DNA of 64,000 nucleotides from Curvivirga sp965219885 (lineage in GTDB: Bacteria > Pseudomonadota > Alphaproteobacteria > UBA8366 > Aestuariispiraceae), in assembly GCF_965219885.1 (NCBI RefSeq), contig NZ_CBDCOT010000009.1:2604001-2668000 (forward strand), written 5' to 3'. Both the position numbers and the translations under genes were made by a program. Of this stretch, positions 17,321-24,518 are shown one piece after another (the first letter of the stretch is position 1; every line of letters starts with the position of its first letter). The notes under the pieces are model-generated. The model made no database searches. It saw nothing but the letters and a program-made list of their open reading frames with translations, and was not told the DNA's origin.

Positions 17321-18445
17321 ATGTCTCAACCCGTTCTTGCGATTTCCCGGCGTACTCGATCAACTCCTTACTCTAACCGTGTAAGTGAGTGTGGAGTTAA
17401 GGGATATACGGTTTACAATCGTACCTTATTGCCAACTCAGTTTCGCGAAAGCGCAGAAGCTGACTATTGGCATTTGCGAGAATTTGTACAAATTTGGGAT
17501 GTGACTTGTGAACGACAAGTGCAATTGCAAGGTCCAGATGCTGCAAAACTGGCTCAATTAATGACACCGCGTAGTTTGCAAAAGGCAGTTGTAGGGCAGG
17601 GCGTATATGCACCTATCGTTAACCAAGACGGTGGCATGTTGAATGATCCAATTATCTTGAAGTTAGCAGAAGATAAGTTTTGGTTATCCATTGCGGATAG
17701 CGACCTTTTACTTTGGGCTAAAGGTTTGGCATATGGCATGAACTTAAATGTGGATGTTACAGAACCGGATGTATTCCCGCTTGCTGTTCAAGGTCCAAAA
17801 GCTGACGATGTTGTTGCAAAAGTTTTTGGCGAGCAAGTGCGCGATATACGCTTTTTCCGTTTTGAAGAACTAGAGTTTCATGGTGTGAAAATGCCTGTTG
17901 CGCGTTCTGGCTGGAGCAAACAGGGCGGTTTTGAAATTTACTTAACCGATTTTTCTTTAGGAGAAGCGTTATGGGATGCCCTTTGGGAAGCCGGGAAAGA
18001 GTTCAACGTCGGTCCGGGGAATCCTAATCTGATTGAGCGTATTGAAGGGGGGCTGTTTTCTTACGGAAATGATTTTACAACGGAAAATAATCCTCTTGAA
18101 TGCGGCATAGGGCAATATTGTCATCTTGATGGTGATTTTGATTTTATCGGCAAAGAAGCATTGCTTAAAATTCGGGAAGAAGGCGTAAAGCGTCGTATTC
18201 GAGGTTTGGTGATTGAGGATGAGTTGAAAACGGCCTGTTCTGGGCTTTGGCCCGTTGAAGTGGACGGCAAGTTTGCAGGAAATGTAACATCGGCCTGTTA
18301 TTCACCTGCGCTCAAAAAGAATATCGCGAATGGTATGATCGAAATCGATTATTGTGAAACAGGTCAATCTGTGACGGTTCAAACACCTGACGGCCCAAGA
18401 CAAGCCAAGATTTGTGATCTTCCGTTTGAAGTGCCAGAGCTTTAA
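17321..18445 (+). CDS. dmdA: Dimethylsulfoniopropionate demethylase
   Basis: 374 aa GcvT-fold protein that transfers a methyl group from DMSP to tetrahydrofolate, yielding 3-methylmercaptopropionate and 5-methyl-THF. Many segments coincide with Ruegeria DmdA: GVKGYTVYN, LLPT, VWDV/IWDVTCERQV, QGPDA, GGMLNDP, PLAVQGP, the run VRDIRFFRF, then ARSGWSKQGGFEIY, SYGNDFTTENNPLECG and the final QTPDGPR. These separate it from aminomethyltransferase GcvT and from DMGDH. TTGGAG precedes the ATG. It is first in an operon with dmdB and acuI, which makes the assignment much safer than the fold alone would. Confidence 0.92.
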   Translation: MSQPVLAISRRTRSTPYSNRVSECGVKGYTVYNRTLLPTQFRESAEADYWHLREFVQIWDVTCERQVQLQGPDAAKLAQLMTPRSLQKAVVGQGVYAPIVNQDGGMLNDPIILKLAEDKFWLSIADSDLLLWAKGLAYGMNLNVDVTEPDVFPLAVQGPKADDVVAKVFGEQVRDIRFFRFEELEFHGVKMPVARSGWSKQGGFEIYLTDFSLGEALWDALWEAGKEFNVGPGNPNLIERIEGGLFSYGNDFTTENNPLECGIGQYCHLDGDFDFIGKEALLKIREEGVKRRIRGLVIEDELKTACSGLWPVEVDGKFAGNVTSACYSPALKKNIANGMIEIDYCETGQSVTVQTPDGPRQAKICDLPFEVPEL

Positions 18446-18471
18446 TATAAACTAAATTTAATATGGAAAAA

Positions 18472-18497
18472 GAGCTCGGCGATAAAAGATCGGGCTC
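18472..18497 (+). promoter_or_regulatory. Intercistronic hairpin between dmdA and dmdB
   Basis: GAGCTCG (18472-18478) pairs with CGGGCTC (18491-18497), one G-U pair, with no T-run behind it. It could mark an mRNA processing or stability point that sets dmdA expression apart from dmdB-acuI. Confidence 0.35.
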
Positions 18498-18533
18498 ATT
18501 CCAAAAAAAATAAAACAATAGGGAGTTTGCGTA

Positions 18534-20177
18534 ATGGGATCTGCATTGAGCGCAACTGAAGGATTAGAGAAAAATCCAGCAAATTATGTACCTTTGTCAC
18601 CTATATCTTTTCTTGTACGCACGAAAGATATCTTTCCATATCGGACGTCAGTCATTTATGGTGATAAAAAATATACTTGGGCAGAAACATATGAGCGTTG
18701 CGTAAGATTTGCGTCAGCTTTAAAGAAAGCAGGCCTTAAAAAAGGCGAAGTAGTTTCAATACTTTCACCAAATATCCCACCGATGTTTGAAGCACATTTT
18801 GCCGTGGCTATGGCCGGTGGCGTTTTAAATACGATAAATATGCGGCTTGAGCATGACACACTCGCTTATATTTTTGATCATGCTGAGACCAAAATTCTGA
18901 TTGTTGATCGTCAATTCTCACTTCCTGTAAAGCAGGCTTTGAATGAATGTGAGAATAAGAGTTTCAAAATTATTGATATCGTTGATGAAATGGCACCTGA
19001 AGTTTCTGGTGAAGATAATAAGCTGGGTGATATCGATTATGAAAGTTTTGTTGCCAGCGGAGATGCCGATTTTGACTGGCAAATGCCGGATGATGAATGG
19101 GATAGTCTGGCTTTAAACTATACTTCCGGTACCAGTGGGCGACCGAAAGGTGTCGTATATCATCATCGCGGTGCGTATTTGATGGCGATGGGAACAATTC
19201 CGGGCTGGAACATACAAAACCATCCAACATATCTATATGTCGTACCAATGTTCCATTGCAATGGATGGGGGCATGCGTGGACAATGACTGCACTTGCAGG
19301 AACAATTGTTTGTCTGAGATATGTGGACCCGGGCGATATCTATACTGCATTATCAAAAAATAAAGTTACTCATTTTGGTGGTGCGCCTATCGTTTTATCT
19401 ATGTTGATCAACGCAACTGATGAACAGCGTAAACCTTTGCATAATAAAGTTCATGCAATGACCGCTGGCGCACCGCCACCTGCAGCTGTTATTGAAAAAG
19501 TCCAAAAGCTTGGTATCGATATTACACAAGTCTATGGCTTAACAGAGACATTTGGTCATGTTCTTGAATGTGTTTGGCAGGATCAATGGGATGGATTGAA
19601 TTTTACAGATCAAGCTGCGATTAAAGCTCAGCAGGGTGTTGTCTTTCCGATGATGGAAGGAATGCGTATTGTTAATCTTGAAACCGGTGAGCCCGTTGCA
19701 CGTGACGGTGAAGAGTTAGGAGAAATCCAGCTACGTGGTAACACGGTGATGAAAGGCTATTTAAAGGCACCAGATGCCACTGCTGAAGCCTTTAAAGATG
19801 GGTGGTTCCACTCCGGCGATTTAGCGGTCATGCATCCTAGTGGATATGCAGAAATTCGGGATCGTCTTAAAGACATTATCATTTCCGGTGGTGAGAATAT
19901 TTCTTCTGTTGAGGTTGAGGGTGTTTTATTTAAGCATCCTGCTGTTAGCTTGGCCGCTGTTGTCGCAAGACCGGATGAAAAATGGGGTGAAACTCCCTGC
20001 GCCTTTATTGAGTTAAAAGAAGGTGAAGATGTTACCGAGGACGAATTGCTTAAATTCTGTCGAGAACATCTAGCAGGTTTTCAAATGCCAAAAACGATTT
20101 TGTTTGAGGATTTACCAAAAACTGCGACAGGCAAAATCCAAAAATTTAAATTACGCGAGAAAGCACGCCATCTATAA
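18534..20177 (+). CDS. dmdB: Acyl-CoA ligase, probable 3-methylmercaptopropionate-CoA ligase
   Basis: 547 aa ANL-superfamily AMP-forming acyl-CoA synthetase. The P-loop-like motif is YTSGTSGRPKGVVYHHRG, the A5-type motif is QVYGLTETFG, the hinge region is FHSGDLAVMHPSGYAEIRDRLKDIIISGGENI, and the C-terminal catalytic lysine is in LPKTATGKIQKFKLRE. The size and sequence style are those of the medium-chain ligases that include DmdB, which activates 3-methylmercaptopropionate with CoA. By sequence alone another short/medium-chain acid is possible; the position between dmdA and acuI is the reason for the specific call. dmdC and dmdD are not in the window. Confidence 0.82.
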   Translation: MGSALSATEGLEKNPANYVPLSPISFLVRTKDIFPYRTSVIYGDKKYTWAETYERCVRFASALKKAGLKKGEVVSILSPNIPPMFEAHFAVAMAGGVLNTINMRLEHDTLAYIFDHAETKILIVDRQFSLPVKQALNECENKSFKIIDIVDEMAPEVSGEDNKLGDIDYESFVASGDADFDWQMPDDEWDSLALNYTSGTSGRPKGVVYHHRGAYLMAMGTIPGWNIQNHPTYLYVVPMFHCNGWGHAWTMTALAGTIVCLRYVDPGDIYTALSKNKVTHFGGAPIVLSMLINATDEQRKPLHNKVHAMTAGAPPPAAVIEKVQKLGIDITQVYGLTETFGHVLECVWQDQWDGLNFTDQAAIKAQQGVVFPMMEGMRIVNLETGEPVARDGEELGEIQLRGNTVMKGYLKAPDATAEAFKDGWFHSGDLAVMHPSGYAEIRDRLKDIIISGGENISSVEVEGVLFKHPAVSLAAVVARPDEKWGETPCAFIELKEGEDVTEDELLKFCREHLAGFQMPKTILFEDLPKTATGKIQKFKLREKARHL

Positions 20178-20200
20178 GGTGGAAAAGGGGAGAGAATTCG

Positions 20201-21193
20201 ATGTTTAACGCATTAATTGTGAATAAAGATGATGAAGGTAAGGTGTCTGCTGAAATTCAGGAACTGGATGATTCTCAACTTCCATCCGATGGTGATGTGA
20301 CCGTTGCTGTTGAATATTCCACAGTGAATTATAAAGACGGCCTATGTTTAACCGGAAATGGTGGGTTGGTGCGAAACTATCCTCATATTCCGGGTATTGA
20401 TTTTGTTGGCACTGTCGAAACGTCGAGTGATGCACGTTATAAGCCCGGTGATAAGGTGGTTCTGACTGGTTGGCGTGTTGGAGAAGTTTGGTGGGGCGGT
20501 TATTCCCAGAAAGCCAAAGTTAAAGCGGACTGGTTAGTGCCTTTACCAGATGGAATTTTCCCGAAACAGGCAATGGCTGTTGGGACTGCGGGCTTTACCT
20601 CTATGTTATCTGTCATGGCGCTTGAGGATCATGGATTAAAAGTTGGTAATGGGCCTGTTTTGGTTACTGGTGCAGCCGGTGGTGTTGGTTCTGTTGCTAC
20701 AGCTATTTTGGCTAAGCTTGGTCATGAAGTCGCAGGTGTAACAGGACGTCCTGAAACAGCAGATTATTTGAAATCTCTTGGTGCTAGTCAGATTGTTGCA
20801 CGTGAAGAAGTTAATGAGACAACGAAAAGACCATTGGAAACCGAAACATGGGCTGGCTGTGTTGATGCTGTTGGTGGCGCAATGCTTGCGCGGGTATTGG
20901 GGCAAATGAAATATGGTGCTTCCGTTGCTGCAGTTGGCTTGGCTGGTGGGGCTGGGTTACCTGCTACAGTGATCCCGTTTTTATTACGTGGTGTGAATCT
21001 ATTAGGGATTGATTCAGTGATGCGTCCCTATGAAGATCGTCTCCGTGCATGGGAACGTATTGCAAAGGATCTTCCCATGGAGAAATTGGAAGATATGATT
21101 GTTGATGCAACTCTATCTGATCTGCCATCGTTAGGTGGGGATATTCTTGCAGGTAAAGTTAAGGGACGTGTTGTTGTTGATGTAAATGCATAA
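20201..21193 (+). CDS. acuI: Acrylyl-CoA reductase (NADPH), AcuI/YhdH type
   Basis: 330 aa zinc-free medium-chain dehydrogenase/reductase of the AcuI/YhdH group. The NADPH-binding motif is LVTGAAGGVGSVATAILA (near residues 153-170), followed by AGVTGRPE. Early motifs STVNYKDGLCLTG and HIPGIDFVGTV and the segment GWRVGEVWWGGYSQKA are hallmarks of this group. It reduces acrylyl-CoA to propionyl-CoA, detoxifying a product of DMSP breakdown. The ATG follows GGGGAGAG, 23 bp after dmdB. In Ruegeria pomeroyi acuI is co-transcribed with dmdA, and the same linkage is seen here. Confidence 0.9.
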   Translation: MFNALIVNKDDEGKVSAEIQELDDSQLPSDGDVTVAVEYSTVNYKDGLCLTGNGGLVRNYPHIPGIDFVGTVETSSDARYKPGDKVVLTGWRVGEVWWGGYSQKAKVKADWLVPLPDGIFPKQAMAVGTAGFTSMLSVMALEDHGLKVGNGPVLVTGAAGGVGSVATAILAKLGHEVAGVTGRPETADYLKSLGASQIVAREEVNETTKRPLETETWAGCVDAVGGAMLARVLGQMKYGASVAAVGLAGGAGLPATVIPFLLRGVNLLGIDSVMRPYEDRLRAWERIAKDLPMEKLEDMIVDATLSDLPSLGGDILAGKVKGRVVVDVNA

Positions 21194-21196
21194 GCA

Positions 21197-21224
21197 AATG
21201 GAGGCGTCTTAAATCGCCTCCATT
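21197..21224. terminator. Hairpin at the acuI / PAS_5 convergent end
   Basis: AATGGAGGCG (21197-21206) pairs with CGCCTCCATT (21215-21224). It overlaps the stop codon of the minus-strand PAS gene and lacks a long T-run, so it is probably a weak shared terminator. Confidence 0.5.
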
Positions 21225-21727
21225 ACACCGACGATATGTGAAATATTATTTGCGTCGTCCCAAAGTGGACAATCGATAGATTGGAATCTTCGTTTATGTC
21301 CAGATTGATCTATAAATTCACCTTCACACCAAAAAGCGGTCTTTGCACTTAAGATTTTCTGTAGATAGGTTATAAGTGCATCCAGATGCGCGTCGACCTT
21401 AGCTGCTTCTGTGTTAATACGGACATTTGTGTAGCGATTGCCAAGAAGGTCGATTGCTTTTTCACCAAGTACACGAACATAAAAGTCATCATCTGCCAGT
21501 ATAGAATATAAAAAATACCCTTCCGCATCTTTCAGATGATCTACGATATCAAAAGACGATTTCCTTGGGATATCCGATTGATGAGAATACCACCAATTAT
21601 ATAGGTTCTGAACTTTTTTAGAGTTGAACCGTATATCAGGTATTACTTGATGTTCAGTAACAGATACGAGCTGTGAAAGATTTTTGCGACCCTCCACACC
21701 GTCTCGGATTATGCGATCTTGTTTCAT
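21209..21727 (-). CDS. PAS_5-family protein (copy 1 of a tandem pair)
   Basis: 172 aa cytoplasmic protein of the PAS_5 (alphaproteobacterial PAS-like) family. The domain runs from about residue 40 to the end, with VQNLYNWWYS, FDIVDHLKDAEGYFLYSIL, RVLGEKAIDLLG, EAAKVDAHLDALI, and the closing FQSIDCPLWDDANNISHIVGVMEAI. It has no output domain, so it may sense a ligand and act through a partner. It is translationally coupled to the upstream copy (TAATG, 1-base overlap). Function is unknown. Confidence 0.75.
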   Translation of the reverse strand: MKQDRIIRDGVEGRKNLSQLVSVTEHQVIPDIRFNSKKVQNLYNWWYSHQSDIPRKSSFDIVDHLKDAEGYFLYSILADDDFYVRVLGEKAIDLLGNRYTNVRINTEAAKVDAHLDALITYLQKILSAKTAFWCEGEFIDQSGHKRRFQSIDCPLWDDANNISHIVGVMEAI

Positions 21728-22242
21728 TAATCTATTGCTTCGAGGATACCAATGATTTGAACGACATTTGAATCTTTCCCCAAAAGGGGGCAGTCAATTG
21801 ATTGAAAACGGCGTAACCGGTCAAGACGATCACGGAATTTACCTGTGCATATATAGGGTGTTTTATCATCATATATCTGTTGTAAATAGGGGATCAAAGA
21901 TAAGAGGTGCGGGTCATCTTTTGCTGTTTCTGCACTGACTGTTATTCCACTATATTGTTTGCGAATAATATCTGAGGCGACTTCGCCATTTAGACGTATT
22001 TCATATTCGTCACGCGAAATAACCTTATAGAGGAAAAATTCACCAGCGTCATGAATATGATGCAAAATATCAAAATCATCTCTGGTTGGACAATTGGGGT
22101 GAAAGGAACACCACCAGTCATAAAGCCGTTTAGCCTTCTGGGATTGAAAAAATGTTTCTTTTGTCGCTTTTTGGTTGAGGATCTCAACAAAACCGTTTTC
22201 TTCATGTTTCTTATTATTATTTTTGCCTGAAGAAATGGTCAT
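21727..22242 (-). CDS. PAS_5-family protein (copy 2 of a tandem pair)
   Basis: 171 aa paralogue of the downstream protein. Matching blocks are KRLYDWWCSFHPNCPTRDDFD, HHIHDAGEFFLYKVIS, EVASDIIRKQYSG, ETAKDDPHLLSLIPYLQQI and RRFQSIDCPLLGKDSNVVQIIGILEAI. The pair diverged clearly but kept length and order, so a tandem duplication is likely. The ATG lies close to an AGGTGA site. No output domain and no clear regulated neighbour; function is unknown. Confidence 0.75.
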   Translation of the reverse strand: MTISSGKNNNKKHEENGFVEILNQKATKETFFQSQKAKRLYDWWCSFHPNCPTRDDFDILHHIHDAGEFFLYKVISRDEYEIRLNGEVASDIIRKQYSGITVSAETAKDDPHLLSLIPYLQQIYDDKTPYICTGKFRDRLDRLRRFQSIDCPLLGKDSNVVQIIGILEAID

Positions 22243-22396
22243 ATAAATGGATCACCTTTTTTACTTTTGCTGAAAGTGATTTATTACACTAACGGGGAAA
22301 GCTATACTGTTTCAAGGCGAATTAGGTATAAAAATCAACGAAACTATATTTTTCGCAATCTAATTGAACTTATTTATATTTAAGGTTGAATTTAAA

Positions 22397-22660
22397 ATGA
22401 ATAAAAATCGCGATGAGATTTTACGAGAAAAGGAAATAAGGGCAAAGGCGGAACTAGCGGAACTAGCGGAACAGGGTAATGGATTTGGTGCCGGGTTCGC
22501 GAAGGGCGCCTTGAAAAAACAACAAGTTTTGGAAGAGGAAGATGTAAAGCTTTATGAAGGAGCGACCGGAAACAAAAAATCTACCAATTATATCTTTCTT
22601 GGTTTGATGGCGATTTTTGCCCTAATTTTAATCTTTAATCTTCTTTCGCGTTTTCTATAA
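22397..22660 (+). CDS. Small tail-anchored membrane protein, unknown
   Basis: 87 aa from the ATG at 22397; an in-frame upstream TTG at 22364 is less likely. A charged, Glu/Lys/Ala-rich helical N-terminus (residues 1-60, including the repeated AELAELAEQ) is followed by one C-terminal membrane segment, YIFLGLMAIFALILIFNLL. No family was recognised. It precedes argC with an 81-bp gap and may be an independent gene. Confidence 0.55.
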   Translation: MNKNRDEILREKEIRAKAELAELAEQGNGFGAGFAKGALKKQQVLEEEDVKLYEGATGNKKSTNYIFLGLMAIFALILIFNLLSRFL

Positions 22661-22741
22661 AAAACACTGGTCATATAGGGGATGATCATGTACCCCATAT
22701 GACTTGAAATATTAATTAATCCCGATAGTTGAGAGGATCAT

Positions 22742-23800
22742 ATGTCTGAGACAAGCAAAGTAAAAATCGGTATTCTTGGAGCCAGCGGTTATACAGGGGC
22801 AGACCTTGTGCGATTGCTGATCAATCACGAGAATGCGGATATTCGATGCTTGACTGCGAACTCTCATGCAGGAAAGCCGATGGAAGACGTATACCCACAT
22901 TTAGGTGGATATGATTTGCCGGATTTGGTGACTTGGGAGCAAGCTGATTGGGATGATTTAGATGTTGTTTTCTGTGGTTTACCACATGGTACCACACAAG
23001 ACATTATCGCTCAGCTTCCAGAAAAAGTGAAAGTTGTTGATTTATCTGCTGATTTCCGTCTGGAAAATGTGGATACATATGCGCAATGGTATGGCCATGA
23101 ACATCGTGCGCCTGATTTACAGGCAACCGCAGCTTACGGGTTAACAGAACTGAACCGTGATAAAGTTGCGAAAAGCCGTTTGGTCGCGTGTCCGGGATGT
23201 TATCCGACCGCCACTTTATTAGCATTGCTTCCATTGGTTCAATCTGGTGTCATTCAGGTTGAAGATATGATTATTGATGCGAAGTCAGGGGTGACTGGTG
23301 CTGGACGTGGTTTGAAACAAAATACCTTGTTCTGTGAAATTGGTGAGGGACTTACACCATATGGTGTTGCAAGCCATCGTCATGCACCTGAAATCGAACA
23401 GGAAATTGCAAAAGCGGCGGGTGCCGATCCATTATCTGTACAAGTGAACTTTACACCACATCTCATCCCGATGAGCCGTGGAGAGTTAATTACTGCCCAT
23501 GTAAAATTATCTTCTGGTAAAACTGTTGATGATTTACGTACTGTCTTAACCCAACAATATGCCAACGAGCCGTTTGTTCGTATTCTTGGCGAAGGAAAAA
23601 TGCCACAAACACAAATGGTACGTGGATCAAACAATGCGGTTATTAATGTGTTTGAAGATCGTATTAAAGGTCGGGCAATTGTAATTGCAGCCATTGATAA
23701 TTTGGTTAAAGGGTCAAGTGGTCAAGCGGTTCAAAATATGAATGTGATGTTAGGGTTGGATGAGACAACCTCCCTTCGCCAGGTTGCAATGTTCCCTTAA
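22742..23800 (+). CDS. argC: N-acetyl-gamma-glutamyl-phosphate reductase
   Basis: 352 aa, usual for the long ArgC type. The NADP-binding motif ILGASGYTGADLVRLL is at residues 11-26, and the catalytic cysteine is in LVACPGCYPTATLLALLPL. GVTGAGRGLKQ and the HAPEIEQEI segment complete the active site. It makes N-acetylglutamate semialdehyde in arginine synthesis, in the cytoplasm. GAGAGGAT precedes the ATG closely. The gamma-carbonic-anhydrase gene follows after 22 bp. Confidence 0.95.
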   Translation: MSETSKVKIGILGASGYTGADLVRLLINHENADIRCLTANSHAGKPMEDVYPHLGGYDLPDLVTWEQADWDDLDVVFCGLPHGTTQDIIAQLPEKVKVVDLSADFRLENVDTYAQWYGHEHRAPDLQATAAYGLTELNRDKVAKSRLVACPGCYPTATLLALLPLVQSGVIQVEDMIIDAKSGVTGAGRGLKQNTLFCEIGEGLTPYGVASHRHAPEIEQEIAKAAGADPLSVQVNFTPHLIPMSRGELITAHVKLSSGKTVDDLRTVLTQQYANEPFVRILGEGKMPQTQMVRGSNNAVINVFEDRIKGRAIVIAAIDNLVKGSSGQAVQNMNVMLGLDETTSLRQVAMFP

Positions 23801-23822
23801 TTACGATGATAGGAAGAATATC

Positions 23823-24365
23823 ATGAAGGAAAAAGATCGAAATATTTTACCTTTCAAAGATATTCTTCCATCTATTGACAAAACCACTTTTATCGCACCA
23901 AGCGCATATATCATTGGTGACGTTATCATTGGGGAAGATTGCGGTATATGGTATGGATGTACGATCCGTGGGGATAGTAATGAAATTCGTATTGGTAATC
24001 GGGTAAACATTCAAGATGGTACAGTCGTTCATGTGGCTTCGGAAGGTCAGGGAACTTATATCGGTGATGATGTAACTATCGGTCATATGGCCCTTATACA
24101 TGCATGTACTTTGCATGATAAATGCTTTATTGGGATGAAAGCCTGTATCATGGATGGTGCGGTGGTTGAGAGCGGTGCCATGGTTGCTGCAGGAGCTTTG
24201 GTCAGTCCCGGAAAGATAGTCAAAACTGGCGAGTTATGGGCTGGAGTACCTGCAAAACCAGTGCGCAATATTACAGAAAAAGATCAAAAGTTAATGACTT
24301 GGACGGCCAATCATTATGTGGAACTCGCACAAGAACATGTCGAGTCTATATTGAAAACGGAATGA
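23823..24365 (+). CDS. Gamma-type carbonic anhydrase family protein
   Basis: 180 aa left-handed beta-helix protein. The hexapeptide repeats are visible from IAPSAYIIGDVIIGEDCGIWYGCTIRGD to GAMVAAGALVSPGKIV, and metal-binding histidines occur in DGTVVHV and GHMALIHACT. Members bind metal and may hydrate CO2; many are annotated without proof. The start is the ATG at 23823 after AGGAAGA; an earlier in-frame start at 23760 overlaps argC and is rejected. Probably co-transcribed with argC. Confidence 0.85.
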   Translation: MKEKDRNILPFKDILPSIDKTTFIAPSAYIIGDVIIGEDCGIWYGCTIRGDSNEIRIGNRVNIQDGTVVHVASEGQGTYIGDDVTIGHMALIHACTLHDKCFIGMKACIMDGAVVESGAMVAAGALVSPGKIVKTGELWAGVPAKPVRNITEKDQKLMTWTANHYVELAQEHVESILKTE

Positions 24366-24374
24366 GTCCGTTTT
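24354..24374 (+). terminator. Short hairpin at the end of the gamma-CA gene
   Basis: AAAACGGA (24354-24361) pairs with TCCGTTTT (24367-24374) and includes the stop codon. The T-run is short (TTTT), so efficiency is uncertain. Confidence 0.5.
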
Positions 24375-24471
24375 GAAAACAAATTTAATAAAATGTGAAC
24401 ATTTTTTCAAAAAATACTAGATTATTTTAATTTCACTGATAAACTCTTGCTCTGGTGGAAGAAATCCGCCG

Positions 24472-24487
24472 ATAGCCAAAAGGCTAT
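24472..24487 (+). promoter_or_regulatory. Hairpin in the leader of the GGDEF/EAL gene
   Basis: ATAGCC (24472-24477) pairs with GGCTAT (24482-24487) around AAAA, 32 bp before the start codon. No match to a known c-di-GMP riboswitch was seen. Confidence 0.3.
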
Positions 24488-24518
24488 TCTAATTATTTAG
24501 GGCAGGAGCAGAAGCAAA

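Noticed and set aside
24375..24518. c-di-GMP riboswitch before the GGDEF/EAL gene
   Set aside because: Only a short ATAGCC/GGCTAT hairpin is present; conserved GEMM motifs are absent.
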